From: Lewinellaceae bacterium
GTDB lineage: Bacteria; Bacteroidota; Bacteroidia; Chitinophagales; Saprospiraceae
Assembly: GCA_016719605.1 (NCBI GenBank)
Contig: JADJYW010000004.1
Coordinates: 461,012-525,011 of the forward strand
Length of the DNA stretch: 64,000 nucleotides
Direction: 5' to 3'
This document shows positions 29,716-38,001 of this stretch, one piece after another. Below the pieces are notes generated by a model. It saw nothing but the letters and a program-made list of their open reading frames with translations, was not told where the DNA came from and made no database searches. The position numbers and the translations under genes were made by a program. Numbering within the stretch: position 1 is the first letter of the stretch; every line of letters starts with the position of its first letter.

Positions 29716-30696
29716 TTACAGGCTTTTCAGGTAATTGAGTATGTCTTGTTCCGATAGCGGCGCCGGCTGAAGCGGTAGTTGCACATTCGTGCCGATTTCG
29801 GTGAATTGTTTGGCTAACCAATACTGTCCACCGGTTTTTCCGACCACAACCACCTGTACCGGATAGCCGAGGGGCGCTTCGGGAAAACAAAACTCCGAGG
29901 AGGTTTCATTGCCCGTCAGTTCCGCGACGGCGTTGGTATTTTGGAAAACCAGAAACACGCGGGCATTGAGCGCGGTAAACTGACCAGGAAGCGTAACGCA
30001 AAATGGGCTGCCTGTCTCCGGCAAGGAACGGGCGCAATTGCTCCAGCCGGTTTGCGGCACGATGAGTTCGTAGCCCGACTGTTGGTCGCTCGTGCCGGGC
30101 AACGGCCATTGCGCCAAAAAAGCCGGCTCGTTGGTGTTTGTCCATCCCGTCACATTTTCCGCGGCATCCAGTACCCCGGTAAACACCGACATGTCTGGTT
30201 GTGCAGTATTGACCGCCGGGATTTGTACTTTGAGGTAGCGGTTTGGGAGCAACTGAAGCACTTTGTTGCCGCAAAGCACCCGTACCTGCACCGCACCGGC
30301 GCTTTCCAGCATTCTTGAGTCGGGGTATGTGGCGGTGGGGAGTTTTCGTGCCAGAAAATCGCCTTTGCGCAGCACCGTGGTCACGTCAATTTTCAGCGTG
30401 GGGCAGGTGCTGCAAGGAACCGGGGAGCCGGCATCATCGGCAAATAGATTTTCGGTGTCGGCCAAAAATACCCGTACGCCGCTTGCCGACGTGAGCATGG
30501 TGTCCGAAACAGCGTTTCCACTGAATTGAAAAACCGTACGGGTAGAAGCCTCCGGCGCTTGCAACAACAGCAAACCGAGATCCTCCAGCGTAGGCGTGTA
30601 CGGGATAAACTCGTGCGTATCCTTCCGGCAGCCCCACACCATGGACAAGGTGCTCAGGAACAAAACGAGGTGGTATGTTTTTCTTAAGCGATGCAT
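29716..30696 (-). CDS. Predicted lipoprotein, function unknown
   Basis: 326 residues. The N-terminus RLRKTYHLVLFLSTLSMVWGC looks like a lipoprotein signal with Cys near position 23; Trp at -2 is unusual for a lipobox. The rest is a beta-rich, extracytoplasmic-type sequence with several Cys (PCSTCP, VLCGN, WSNCARS) and no domain I recognise. It lies downstream of the beta-barrel regulator and ECF sigma genes on the same strand (194 bases after the regulator), so it may share their control. Confidence 0.7.
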   Translation of the reverse strand: MHRLRKTYHLVLFLSTLSMVWGCRKDTHEFIPYTPTLEDLGLLLLQAPEASTRTVFQFSGNAVSDTMLTSASGVRVFLADTENLFADDAGSPVPCSTCPTLKIDVTTVLRKGDFLARKLPTATYPDSRMLESAGAVQVRVLCGNKVLQLLPNRYLKVQIPAVNTAQPDMSVFTGVLDAAENVTGWTNTNEPAFLAQWPLPGTSDQQSGYELIVPQTGWSNCARSLPETGSPFCVTLPGQFTALNARVFLVFQNTNAVAELTGNETSSEFCFPEAPLGYPVQVVVVGKTGGQYWLAKQFTEIGTNVQLPLQPAPLSEQDILNYLKSL

Positions 30697-30890
30697 AGCA
30701 TTTTGAAAAGATTACGGTAGAGAGGTGGTGTTTGGGTGTTTTAGTGTTTCAAGGGGAAAGCAGGGTAGCAAGCACGCCGTTTCGGGAACACATTCGAGTG
30801 ATGCTTTGGAGATACGGCGCCGTATCGGTGCGCTGCCTTGAACGGATTCAAAAATTAAGCTGGGTTCTGACACCGTTCCTTAAAATCGAA

Positions 30891-32306
30891 TCAATCGAAA
30901 ATTCGGGTCACGCCAAAACGGATGCCGCCCACGCCCTGAGACTGCTCAACCGGGTACCCCGATCGGGTCACCGGTTCCAGGATGTGCCGGTAGTAGGGTT
31001 CTGCAAAAACACGCGTACGCGGCGATACATGATAAAACCACTGGATGCTGCCCATCAGGCTCATGCCGAGTCGCGTGCGGAACACGTCGTACTGGCCTTC
31101 GCCGGGAGTGAAAGGAGCCGGTTTGCCGTCGGGGGTCAGGATGCTGCCACGCTTGTGGAAAAGCACATTGACGGAGCCGCCGAGGTTCAGGCTGATGCCG
31201 CTGGGGCCGCTGCGGAGTTCCAGTGCTCCTTGCAGCGGAATATCCAGCAGGGCAAAACGGTTGTAGGTTTTGAGGTAATCGGTGCCGTACTCAATGCCCA
31301 GGGTATCGGTTACCGTCACCCATTGGCCATTGATGAGTTTCTGGGTGACGGTCAGGTTGTACCGCACAAAGTTGGGATCGTAGTGTTCAAACTGCTCCAC
31401 AAAATAATCGTAGTGCAAACCCGTGCGCAGCATGAAATTTCCGGCAAAAAGATAGGATGCGCGTATGCCGGCATTATAGCCCCAATCGCGTTTTTCGGTG
31501 CGCTCGCGGTCATGGATATAGTCCTGAAATTCCGAATTACCCGATTGCAAACGTTTGTTGGCCCATACGGGGCCAACGTATGCATCCACTAACCAGGCCT
31601 GCCGGTTGCTGTTGAAATCGTAACACTTCTTAGGCGCTTTTTTTGCCTTGGCTGCGGTGATTTTTACCGGCGACATCGCGTGGGTTCGTACAGGCAATTC
31701 GAGTCCGGCAATCTGCCCGGGTAGCAAAGCGGTGATCCGCCTGGATATGCCCGGCAAGGCGTCCGGCCCGGTTGTTCGGGCCTCGGGGGCATCGGCCTTT
31801 TTTACAATATCCGGTACCGGCGAAGGTGTCGGTACGGCGAGGACTACGTCGGGTTGCAGGGCAGGTAGTTGTTCCGATGCAGCCGTGCGCCCGGCGGTGA
31901 ATGCCGCCGATTTTGTCCGGGTAGCGGGCGTTGAACGCTGTGGGTATGCTGCGGATACGGTATTTCCGGTGGTAGCAGATTCGGTTGCTTCCGGGGTGTG
32001 GGTATGGTCTGGCAACGGGGCGGGCTGTGTTGGTGTAGCCGGCGCCGGGGATGTCGGAGGTGGCGTCGTGTTGGTTTTCCCGGCAATTGGCTGGACAGCC
32101 GCCGGTTTGGTTTGTGGCCCAAAAAACCACAGGCCTGCACCCGCCAGTCCGCCGGCTATGCCGAAGGCAAGGAACCAAACGATAAACCGCCGTTTTCGGC
32201 GGCGCAGGGCATGCTCCACGTTAGGCCACACGAATGCAGGAGGCGGTACCTCCGCATCATGCAAACGCTCGCGTAACAGATCGTCTATGTTGTTGGATCG
32301 TTCCAT
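30891..32306 (-). CDS. Predicted trans-envelope anti-sigma regulator with C-terminal outer-membrane beta-barrel
   Basis: 471 residues. The N-terminus (ERSNNIDDLLRERLHDAEV, then basic RRRKRR) looks cytoplasmic and is followed by one TM helix at 41-62 (FIVWFLAFGIAGGLAGAGLW). Then comes a Pro/Thr/Ala-rich linker to about residue 235 and an outer-membrane beta-barrel region (AWLVDAYVGPVW through GVGGIRFGVTRIFD). The ATG at 32306 is 14 bases after the ECF sigma stop, so the two are co-transcribed. This resembles the dual membrane-spanning anti-sigma factors (Dma) reported in Bacteroides thetaiotaomicron: cytoplasmic sigma-binding end, linker across the periplasm, barrel in the outer membrane. The anti-sigma role is inference from order and layout. 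Confidence 0.75.
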   Translation of the reverse strand: MERSNNIDDLLRERLHDAEVPPPAFVWPNVEHALRRRKRRFIVWFLAFGIAGGLAGAGLWFFGPQTKPAAVQPIAGKTNTTPPPTSPAPATPTQPAPLPDHTHTPEATESATTGNTVSAAYPQRSTPATRTKSAAFTAGRTAASEQLPALQPDVVLAVPTPSPVPDIVKKADAPEARTTGPDALPGISRRITALLPGQIAGLELPVRTHAMSPVKITAAKAKKAPKKCYDFNSNRQAWLVDAYVGPVWANKRLQSGNSEFQDYIHDRERTEKRDWGYNAGIRASYLFAGNFMLRTGLHYDYFVEQFEHYDPNFVRYNLTVTQKLINGQWVTVTDTLGIEYGTDYLKTYNRFALLDIPLQGALELRSGPSGISLNLGGSVNVLFHKRGSILTPDGKPAPFTPGEGQYDVFRTRLGMSLMGSIQWFYHVSPRTRVFAEPYYRHILEPVTRSGYPVEQSQGVGGIRFGVTRIFD

Positions 32307-32320
32307 TTTTTTGTTCGTTT

Positions 32321-32866
32321 TCAAGATTTTTGGGGTGTGATTTGGTGTAATGTTTCAAATTGTTCGCACAACCAACGGCGTGCCTTGGTCAATTGGGAGC
32401 GCGAGGTGCTTTCCTGTATGCCCAATAGTTCAGCCACTTCTGCATGGGAATACCCCTCGATGGCCACCATGTTGAACACGACCCGATACCCGTCGGGCAG
32501 TCGGCTGATCAGGCGCAGCAGTTCGGCTTCCGACAGGCTGGCCACGGCATCCGGTTCTACGGGTGACTCCGGCAGAGTTTCGTGGCCGGTTGTCTCGTAA
32601 TCAAACCGCTGTCGCTGGTAAGCACGCAGCGCCGTATTGACCATGATCCGGCGCACCCATCCTTCAAAAGACCCCTGAAACTGGAACTGCTCCAGTTTCG
32701 TGAACACTTTCACAAACCCCTCCTGCAGGATATCCGCAGCGTCCGATGACGAGCGGGCATACCGCAGGCATACCGCGTACATCTTGCCGGCAAACTGCTC
32801 GTACAATTGTCGCTGGCATTGCGCGGAACCGCGCAAACAACCCCGGATGAGTTCATGTTCGTTCAA
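32321..32866 (-). CDS. ECF-type RNA polymerase sigma factor
   Basis: About 181 residues with sigma-70 region 2 (MYAVCLRYARSSSDAADILQ, FQGSFEGWVRRIMVNTAL) and region 4 (LLRLISRLPDGYRVVFNMVA, YSHAEVAELLGIQESTSRSQL). No ATG lies at the right place. The TTG at 32866 opens NEHELIRGCLRG, a usual start for this family; a TTG at 32932 would add 22 unlike residues. Region 3 is absent, as expected for ECF factors. It is followed directly by its membrane regulator. A second, related pair lies at 35733-37828. Confidence 0.85.
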   Translation of the reverse strand: MNEHELIRGCLRGSAQCQRQLYEQFAGKMYAVCLRYARSSSDAADILQEGFVKVFTKLEQFQFQGSFEGWVRRIMVNTALRAYQRQRFDYETTGHETLPESPVEPDAVASLSEAELLRLISRLPDGYRVVFNMVAIEGYSHAEVAELLGIQESTSRSQLTKARRWLCEQFETLHQITPQKS

Positions 32867-32992
32867 AAGAGGCGATGCAGTTGAGCGGCTGTTCGCCGGC
32901 AATCGGCCGGGAATTGTCCCGAAGGTACGCAATTCTGTCAGATGCAGAATGCGCTTTTTTTGCTGCCTGAGGAGGAAAAAAAGGGTAACCAG

Positions 32993-33215
32993 TGCTTTTT
33001 CACCGCGGAGGCTCGGAGGGGTTTTTACCTCGGAGGCTCGGAGGGTGTTTTCACCGCAGAGGCGCGGAGGCGCGGAGACGTAGAGTAGTTTTTACCGCGG
33101 AGGCTCAGAGGGTGTTATTTTTTTTGAAAATCAACCTCATAAAAACTACTCTACGTCTCTGCGCCTCCGCGCCTCTGCGGTGAAAACTACTCTACGCCTC
33201 TGCGGTGAATTTGAA
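32993..33215. repeat. CGCGGAGGCTCGGAGG / CGCAGAGGCG repeat cluster
   Basis: Several copies of ACCGCGGAGGCTCGGAGGG and ACCGCAGAGGCGCGGAGG on one strand are followed by the reverse complement (CTCTACGTCTCTGCGCCTCC) from about 33148, making a hairpin. It fills the gap between the sigma gene and the next T9SS cargo gene; no coding sequence is seen from 32867 to 33233. Confidence 0.85.
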
Positions 33216-33233
33216 AATGTCCCGTGGTGTGGC

Positions 33234-34919
33234 CTACTGGGCCACTATTTTCCGAACCGCCACGCCATGCGCATCGTGCACCTGAACCCAGTAGATTCCG
33301 GCCGGCCAAGCGTCCGTTTCGAGGCGCAGCGTATCGGTATTGCTGTACTGTCGCTCGGTCACCAGCCGCCCGGTCTGGTCAAATACCCGGATGACACCGC
33401 TGCCGGCTTCGGCTAAGCGTACATGCAGCGCGCCGGCGGCCGGGTTGGGCCACACCGTCAGTTTGGCGCCACCGACCGGGTTGGTCGTGGATACCGACGA
33501 GGTACACACATCGGCGAAATTGTTGGCGTACAGCACCGGAAGGTGGGGTACTTCGTCAAGCATGCGGGCTACGTTTTGCAGGTGCGTCAGCCCGGGACCG
33601 CGGTGGTAAGTCCACGCGGCATTCAGTTCCACGATCTGGCCCGGTGCGAAGGCGCCGAACTGATGCGCGCCCAAGCCCCGTTGGTCGCCGCCCGGCTGGT
33701 TGGCGCCAAGCATGGACCATTCGGCGGCATTGTTCGGGTTGCCGGGAAAAGCATGCGTTGCCACAGGCGTGGGCTGTACCGGGTTGTAGCCGCTCCCGGC
33801 GCCGGTGAGCGGCAGCCCGTCGCGCCACGACCCCGTCAGGTAGCGGAAGTACTCGAGCGAAGTTGTTGGGTCGGTTGTAGCGGGAGTCGGCGCGCCAACA
33901 GAGGCGTTGTAGATGGGCATGAACCGATCGAGCGATTGGTTGAGAAAGGTGACGGCCTGCACGGGCGGGTTGATCCCGTACGACAACACTCCGCTGCACG
34001 GTGCCAGGTCGGTGTTGGAGCGGTTGTAGGTATAAAATGTGTTTGTCGCGGGGTGGCTGCCGAGGTAGTCATCGGAGTAACAACCCAGGTCGAAATCAAC
34101 ATACAGGGCCACCGAAAACGAGTCTATTTGCTCCGACGAGCGGTTGATGATCTTGTGAGAAGTGAACATGGCATTGTTGATCAGCGGCTTGTCGGGGCAG
34201 CTGAAGGCAAAGTAGGTGATGTGTATTTCCGCTTGCAACGGGAAAGTGCCTCCTGCTCCACCGCCCTGATCGTTCACAACGGTCCAGATTTGCTCGTCGG
34301 GAACAAAGGCGGCCAACCCCTGCAGTTGGACTACCGGATAGTCGCCTTTCATGGGGTCGTACGAGCCGTCGCCGTCTGCGTCGTGGAAGGGGGCCAGATT
34401 TTGATTGGGCAAACTGAAGCCCGTGACGCCGGCAAAAAACGGGTTTCCGCGTGCAGGCCAGCCGCGCACGGCGGTGTGGGGCGCACTGAGTGTGCCGTCG
34501 CTCAGGTCGCTCAGGAAGGCATTGATTTCGGCGGCGGTGACGCGGAAAAAGCGATCCCAGTTGGCGCAGGTAGCGCCCATGGTAGTGCCGGTTGCCGGAT
34601 CGAGGGGGCCGGTATAAAACGGAGACGATGTGGAGCTGGTGGTGCGGTATCTGCCTGCCCCGATTTTCAGGTTGCCGGCCGGATCTATCCCGCCAAACCA
34701 GAGCGTGCCCAAAAAAATCGTGGACGGCGTGTTGACGCCTGTCGCGAAGTCGGGTTGGTACCGGGCCTCGGTCAGGTCCCAGCCGAAATCGGCGGCATTG
34801 AGGATACGGGCACGCAGCGCATTGCCGGCCAGATCAATTTGGGATTGCGGGGCCGTGCAAACCTGCGCAATGGCCGCCACTGCAGCCAGTAGAAACGAGA
34901 GGGTCAGCGGAAATTTCAT
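33234..34919 (-). CDS. Secreted protein with type A T9SS sorting domain
   Basis: 561 residues. The start at 34919 gives a clean signal peptide (KFPLTLSFLLAAVAAIAQ). The long middle (IDLAGNALRARILNAADFGW, GTLWFGGIDPAGNLKIGAG, DADGDGSYDPMKGDYPVVQ) is of a type common in Bacteroidota secretomes without an assigned activity. The C-terminal domain VWPNPAAGALHVRLAEAG through AWPAGIYWVQVHDAHG is a T9SS type A signal, so the protein should cross the outer membrane by T9SS and be anchored or released. The unit stands alone between two repeat clusters. Confidence 0.8.
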   Translation of the reverse strand: MKFPLTLSFLLAAVAAIAQVCTAPQSQIDLAGNALRARILNAADFGWDLTEARYQPDFATGVNTPSTIFLGTLWFGGIDPAGNLKIGAGRYRTTSSTSSPFYTGPLDPATGTTMGATCANWDRFFRVTAAEINAFLSDLSDGTLSAPHTAVRGWPARGNPFFAGVTGFSLPNQNLAPFHDADGDGSYDPMKGDYPVVQLQGLAAFVPDEQIWTVVNDQGGGAGGTFPLQAEIHITYFAFSCPDKPLINNAMFTSHKIINRSSEQIDSFSVALYVDFDLGCYSDDYLGSHPATNTFYTYNRSNTDLAPCSGVLSYGINPPVQAVTFLNQSLDRFMPIYNASVGAPTPATTDPTTSLEYFRYLTGSWRDGLPLTGAGSGYNPVQPTPVATHAFPGNPNNAAEWSMLGANQPGGDQRGLGAHQFGAFAPGQIVELNAAWTYHRGPGLTHLQNVARMLDEVPHLPVLYANNFADVCTSSVSTTNPVGGAKLTVWPNPAAGALHVRLAEAGSGVIRVFDQTGRLVTERQYSNTDTLRLETDAWPAGIYWVQVHDAHGVAVRKIVAQ

Positions 34920-35162
34920 AACAAAAAATTGATTTGGTGAACAGGCTGCCGCCACTAAAAACCAGCGCACAGCAAGCCTCGAAAACGGATTGGAACATAG
35001 CCCCGCGCAAGCCCGAGTATGGATTGCCACGGCAGCAACGGAACGAAGATAGTACCTTTCAAAAAGTAAATTTGCCCCGTTTTGTGGGCGCGCCCGTTTC
35101 CGGTGCGAACAAGGTATTTGGTTGTGTGAAGCGCGGCGAAGCGGCTCCGCGCACGCTATTGT

Positions 35163-35440
35163 TCACCGCAGAGGCGCGGAGTTTTTTTTTACCGCAGAGG
35201 CGCGGAGACGTAGAGTAGTTTTTACCGCAGAGGCGCAGAGGCGCGGAGTTTTTTTTACCGCAGAGGCGCGGAGACGTAGAGTAGTTTTTACCGCAGAGGC
35301 GCAGAGGCGCAGAGGCGCGGAGTTTTTTTTACCGCAGAGGCGCGGAGACGTAGAGTAGTTTTTACCGCAGAGGCGCAGAGGCGCGGAGTTTTTTTTACCG
35401 CAGAGGCGCGGAGACGTAGAGTAGTTTTTACGGGGATTGG
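35163..35440. repeat. Direct repeats of the CGCAGAGGCGCGGAG family
   Basis: About four copies of a roughly 65-base unit (ACCGCAGAGGCGCGGAGACG, TAGAGTAGTTTTTACCGC, then AGAGGCGCGGAGTTTTTTT), all in one orientation. The opposite orientation appears at 35634-35712, across the palindromic element at 35447-35612. From 34920 to 35732 no gene is seen. Confidence 0.9.
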
Positions 35441-35446
35441 AGGGTG

Positions 35447-35612
35447 TTCAATAAACTGTGTCAACGGTACTTTTATCAACCTTGAAACGCCGCGCGCGGG
35501 TCTTTCGACCCCGCGTCAACCGTTTGATTATGTGGCACTAAGGTGCGGGTCGAAAGACCCGCGCACGGCGCCGTTGCTTCAAATATGGACCGTTGACACA
35601 GTTTTCTGAACT
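35447..35612. mobile_element. MITE-like palindromic element with about 25-bp terminal inverted repeats
   Basis: The ends GTTCAATAAACTGTGTCAAC (from 35447) and its near-perfect reverse complement ending at 35612 form terminal inverted repeats, including an exact 16-bp match AAACTGTGTCAACGGT. Inside, GCGCGGGTCTTTCGACCC and GGGTCGAAAGACCCGCGC form a second, inner palindrome. There is no reading frame for a transposase, as in non-autonomous elements. It is nested between inverted arms of the CGCAGAGG repeat. Confidence 0.65.
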
Positions 35613-35633
35613 CTCCCGAAACTGGCTCTGAAA

Positions 35634-35712
35634 AAAAACTACTCTACGCTCCGCGCCTCCGCGCCTCTGCGGTAAAAAATGCTCTACGCCTCTGCGGTGA
35701 AAACTACTCTAC
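35634..35712. repeat. CGCAGAGGCG repeat, reverse orientation
   Basis: ACTACTCTACGCTCCGCGCC, CCTCTGCGGTAAAAAATGCT and further partial units, in the orientation opposite to 35163-35440, so the two arms could pair over the element between them. Confidence 0.8.
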
Positions 35713-35732
35713 TGAAAACATCCCCCCCGCGC

Positions 35733-37292
35733 CTAAAACACCCAGTTCAGCCCCACATTCAGTCCAGCCGAAACGTGGTCGGGCAAGCGCCGGCCCTGCG
35801 CATCCCGCCGGGCAAAATTGCCGGCGACGGCCGGCTCCGCCACGAATCGGAGATGGCGGCCCCAGTGGTATGCCACTCCGGCAGATGCCCAGTAGCCGAG
35901 GAAAAGATTGTCCGTGCGCTCCAGTGCCACGCTGTTGGCAGCATTTTGTACAAACCGGAGCCGGTTGTTTTGCGACGCTCGGGCCGTCACCTCGATGTCG
36001 TTTTTCAGGAAAAAATTGCCGGTGAGGCCTGTTTTGGCTACGGCCTGCACCCGGCCGTTGCCGAGGCGGCAGGTCAGCAGCAGCGGGATGCGCAGTACCT
36101 GCACCCGCTCGGTGGTCGAAATACGCGCTACGACAGGCTCGTCATCGGGCACCGGCGCCGAGCCGTCCACCGGTTCCATGCGCAGGCTCACGGCTGCCGA
36201 ACCGCCGTAGGTGCTCAGGTCGTAGGTGTAGTTGCGCCGGGTGAGCGGGCCGCCGGGGTTCGTTATGCCGTCGGCAAACCGGAACCGGGCGGTGTGCACC
36301 GCCTTGCGTGTGGCCTCGCCATAACCGATACCGCTCTCCAGACCGATGCGCCGGGTGAGCGATTTGCCTGCCCGAAACCACCAGTCGGCCGATACGCCCG
36401 GGCGCTCCGGTTCGCCCACGAAAACGGGTCGTAAACCCGGCCGGTGCGCGGGTGCGGATGCCTGCTCGAAGGTGCGTTGTGGCGTAGCGTGCAGCCCGAT
36501 GTACCAGCCGGGAGTCCGGTGTGTCGGCGCTGCGGGCGGGCGGGCGATGACGCCCATTGCGGGCCGGGCCGCTTCCCGGTGCGGCAGCGCGCGGAGGGGA
36601 CTTTCGAGCAGGGCAACGCCGGCGACAGGGCGGGGCAGGGCCGGCGCGGAATTGCTCGTTGCCGGCGGTTGGGTGGTTGTTTGTCCGGGCGGCAGTGTCG
36701 GATCGGGCCGGCCGGCGGGCAGGCTTGTTTGTTCGGCCGGGAGGGGCGCCGGGTTGGCGGGCGGCAGGGGAGGGGCGCCGGGTTGGTTCGGTTCGGACGC
36801 GATAGATACGGGCGTGTTTTGTTCGGGCCGGGCGGGCGACGCGGCCGTGCGGCCCGGTGCATCCGCGCGCAGCGGCCCGGCAGTGCGGTCGGTGGCGGCG
36901 GCAGATTTCATCGGGGCTGTTTCCTGTGCCGGAAAAGCGGTATTGCTGGTGTGCTGTGCTGCTTCGGGAGGTGTTTTTTCTGAAAAAACGGACTCGCGCC
37001 CGGTTGTTTCCGCAGGGTTGGTCTGGGTGGCGGCGGTATTGCCGGCAGTGTTTTGCCATTTTTTTTCGTAGAAAAAATGCGTGCACACCAGTCCGGAGAA
37101 CAGCAGTAGCAAGATCAGTGCGGCGGCTATGCGCAGGCGGTAGCGGGCGAAGGCGCGGGGTCGGGGGGCGGCGTTGGGGGGCAGGTTGCCCGCCACGCGC
37201 GACCACATATCGGCAGCCGGGTTTTCTTCGTAGTCGTCGAACGTGTTGCGGACGTAGTCGTCGAGCGGGTCGTTGTGTATGTTTTTTTCCAT
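35733..37292 (-). CDS. Predicted trans-envelope anti-sigma regulator with beta-barrel (second copy)
   Basis: 519 residues with the same layout as the product at 30891-32306. A cytoplasmic N-terminus (EKNIHNDPLDDYVRNTFDDY, ENPAADMWSRVAG) precedes one TM helix at 54-75 (RIAAALILLLLFSGLVCTHF). A very Pro/Ala/Thr-rich linker runs to about residue 255, and a beta-barrel region starts at GWYIGLHATPQ and ends HVSAGLNVGLNWVF. The ATG at 37292 is 5 bases from the sigma stop, so the pair is translationally close. The proposed role is to hold or release the ECF factor in response to outer-membrane state; this is inference. The linker is more GC-rich and lower in complexity than its neighbours. Confidence 0.75.
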   Translation of the reverse strand: MEKNIHNDPLDDYVRNTFDDYEENPAADMWSRVAGNLPPNAAPRPRAFARYRLRIAAALILLLLFSGLVCTHFFYEKKWQNTAGNTAATQTNPAETTGRESVFSEKTPPEAAQHTSNTAFPAQETAPMKSAAATDRTAGPLRADAPGRTAASPARPEQNTPVSIASEPNQPGAPPLPPANPAPLPAEQTSLPAGRPDPTLPPGQTTTQPPATSNSAPALPRPVAGVALLESPLRALPHREAARPAMGVIARPPAAPTHRTPGWYIGLHATPQRTFEQASAPAHRPGLRPVFVGEPERPGVSADWWFRAGKSLTRRIGLESGIGYGEATRKAVHTARFRFADGITNPGGPLTRRNYTYDLSTYGGSAAVSLRMEPVDGSAPVPDDEPVVARISTTERVQVLRIPLLLTCRLGNGRVQAVAKTGLTGNFFLKNDIEVTARASQNNRLRFVQNAANSVALERTDNLFLGYWASAGVAYHWGRHLRFVAEPAVAGNFARRDAQGRRLPDHVSAGLNVGLNWVF

Positions 37293-37297
37293 GACGG

Positions 37298-37828
37298 TCA
37301 GGTGGTGAAGCTGGTTTCGAGCAGTTTGCGGAAGTGCGCTTTGGCCCGCAGCAGTTGGGATTTGGAGGTGCCCACCGAGATGCCGAGGATTTCGGCGATT
37401 TCCGGGTGGGAGTAGCCTTCGAGGATGTGGAGGTTGAACACCGTTCGGAAGCCCGGGGGGAGTTGCTGGAGGATTCGGATCATGTTTTTGGCGGGATGCT
37501 CGTCGCCGGCGAAGGGGTCGGTTTCGTCGGGGAAGTCCTGCCCGTTCAGTTCGGTCAGGGCGGGTATCCGCTTTTGTTTTTGCAGGTACTGGAGGGCTGT
37601 ATGGACAAACACCCTGCGCATCCAGCCCTCGAAATTGCCCGCCCCGGTGTACTGGGGCAGGTCGCGGAATACTTTTACGAAACCCTCCTGCAGGATGTCC
37701 TCGGCGTCCTCTCTGCTGTTGGCATAGCGGAGGCACAATGCGAACATCCTGCCCCGAAAGCACTCGAAGAGCTGCTTTTGAGCCAGGCGGTCGCCCCGGA
37801 GGCAGGCGTGCAGGTTCGGTTCGGTCAT
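37298..37828 (-). CDS. ECF-type RNA polymerase sigma factor (second copy)
   Basis: 176 residues when started at ATG 37828 (MTEPNLHACLRGDRLAQKQL). Region 2 shows FALCLRYANSREDAEDILQE and GNFEGWMRRVFVHTAL; region 4 shows ILQQLPPGFRTVFNLHILEG and HPEIAEILGISVGTSKSQL. It is clearly paralogous to the sigma factor at 32321. The longer upstream frame lacks similarity to sigma N-termini. A divergent lipoprotein gene starts 173 bases away, so the shared upstream region may carry autoregulated promoters. Confidence 0.87.
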   Translation of the reverse strand: MTEPNLHACLRGDRLAQKQLFECFRGRMFALCLRYANSREDAEDILQEGFVKVFRDLPQYTGAGNFEGWMRRVFVHTALQYLQKQKRIPALTELNGQDFPDETDPFAGDEHPAKNMIRILQQLPPGFRTVFNLHILEGYSHPEIAEILGISVGTSKSQLLRAKAHFRKLLETSFTT

Positions 37829-38001
37829 GTTTGTAGCGGGCGGCGCAAATACATTCGGAAAGGTAGGTCGTGCGCGGGGCGCGGGGGTTGCATGGGGGTG
37901 GGCGATTTTTTGATGACTAACTTTTTTTTCCAGGCACATGCAACCCTTGCCTTTCAATCCGACCTACTCTTGCAAAACATCTTTTCAAAAAATTTTCCGT
38001 T

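Noticed and set aside
35447..35612. Autonomous insertion sequence
   Set aside because: There is no transposase frame; the element is only 166 bases and palindromic.
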